Assembly: GCA_964389805.1 (NCBI GenBank)
Contig: CAYMFU010000066.1
Span: 1-62,746 of the forward strand
DNA length: 62,746 bases
Source of the DNA: JAGTVG01 sp964389805
GTDB taxonomy: Bacteria > Bacteroidota > Bacteroidia > Cytophagales > Cyclobacteriaceae
Direction of reading: 5' to 3'
Both the position numbers and the translations under genes were made by a program. Below the pieces are notes generated by a model that was given only the letters and a program-made list of their open reading frames with translations, ran no database searches and was not told where the DNA came from. Shown here in pieces: positions 62,690-62,746 of this stretch (position 1 is its first letter; every line of letters begins with the position of its first letter).

Positions 62690-62746
62690 ATGTCTTATAC
62701 ACGAAAACTTGCCGCCATTATGTTTACCGACATAGTAGGTTACACA
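62690..62746 (+). CDS. Class III adenylate/guanylate cyclase, 5' end only
   Basis: The first 19 codons read MSYTRKLAAIMFTDIVGYT and run off the right edge. RKLAAIMFTDIVGYT is the metal-binding start of a class III cyclase catalytic domain; many Bacteroidota proteins with this beginning carry TPRs afterwards. The rest is outside the window. Confidence 0.8.
   Translation, partial: MSYTRKLAAIMFTDIVGYT

Overview
The window is an AT-rich stretch of a Bacteroidota chromosome. The best evidence is a 2394-residue SprA, the type 9 secretion translocon, sitting between ruvA and gcvH. Supporting signs are two TonB proteins with acidic spacers, paired DUF6089 barrels, Skp/BamA envelope genes, promoters resembling the Bacteroidota TAnnTTTG -7 element, and frequent TTG start codons. 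The TonB N-terminus and gene order suggest a Cytophagales-like lineage, but that is inference.

Layout. 54-4276 (minus) holds nucleotide-sugar genes: rfbA, rfbB, a UDP-glucuronate decarboxylase and ugd, giving dTDP-4-keto-6-deoxyglucose and UDP-xylose precursors. 4449-5911 (plus) is rpsU-xerC-hpf. metK is convergent at 5959-7260. 7394-39391 is a long, mostly plus-strand run of conserved envelope and housekeeping genes. These include enoyl-CoA hydratase, a flippase, dut, a TPR protein, a DUF4292 lipoprotein, EnvC, TatA, GatA, MltD, a DUF4837 lipoprotein, RuvA, SprA, GcvH, a VanZ-like protein and two TonBs. After minus-strand yicC and pdxJ come YqeY, CvpA, PabA/TrpG, a CBS protein, two DUF6089 proteins, UppS, BamA and two Skp/OmpH chaperones, ending in a near-perfect terminator. 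39452-46025 carries ldcA, chrA, a TapB-like protein, aspS, an unknown secreted protein, tadA and superoxide dismutase. 46070-57014 is minus: uvrB, aroE, DUF368/PopT, comA, a TPR protein, then an exopolysaccharide module (Wzc kinase, Wza, RfbC, a GT4 glycosyltransferase). hflX lies at 57173-58381.

Right end. From tRNA-Arg(CCT) at 58571 the character changes. An ArsR-like regulator diverges from a small excisionase-like protein and a DUF3987 gene. The DUF3987 gene is split by a single in-frame TAA, and its 3' end carries seven GTAC motifs encoding Val-His repeats. Two related lipoprotein-like genes with one and two copies of a ~50-residue module follow, then the first 19 codons of a class III nucleotide cyclase. 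This looks like a decayed mobile-element fragment beside a tRNA. No integrase or far boundary is visible.

No complete novel defence or mobile system is evident. The strongest candidates for a second look are the split DUF3987 gene with its GTAC repeats and operator-like palindromes, the one- versus two-module lipoproteins, an orphan plus-strand terminator at 62515-62547, and ComA (a coenzyme-M-pathway enzyme) abutting a TPR gene in a bacterium.
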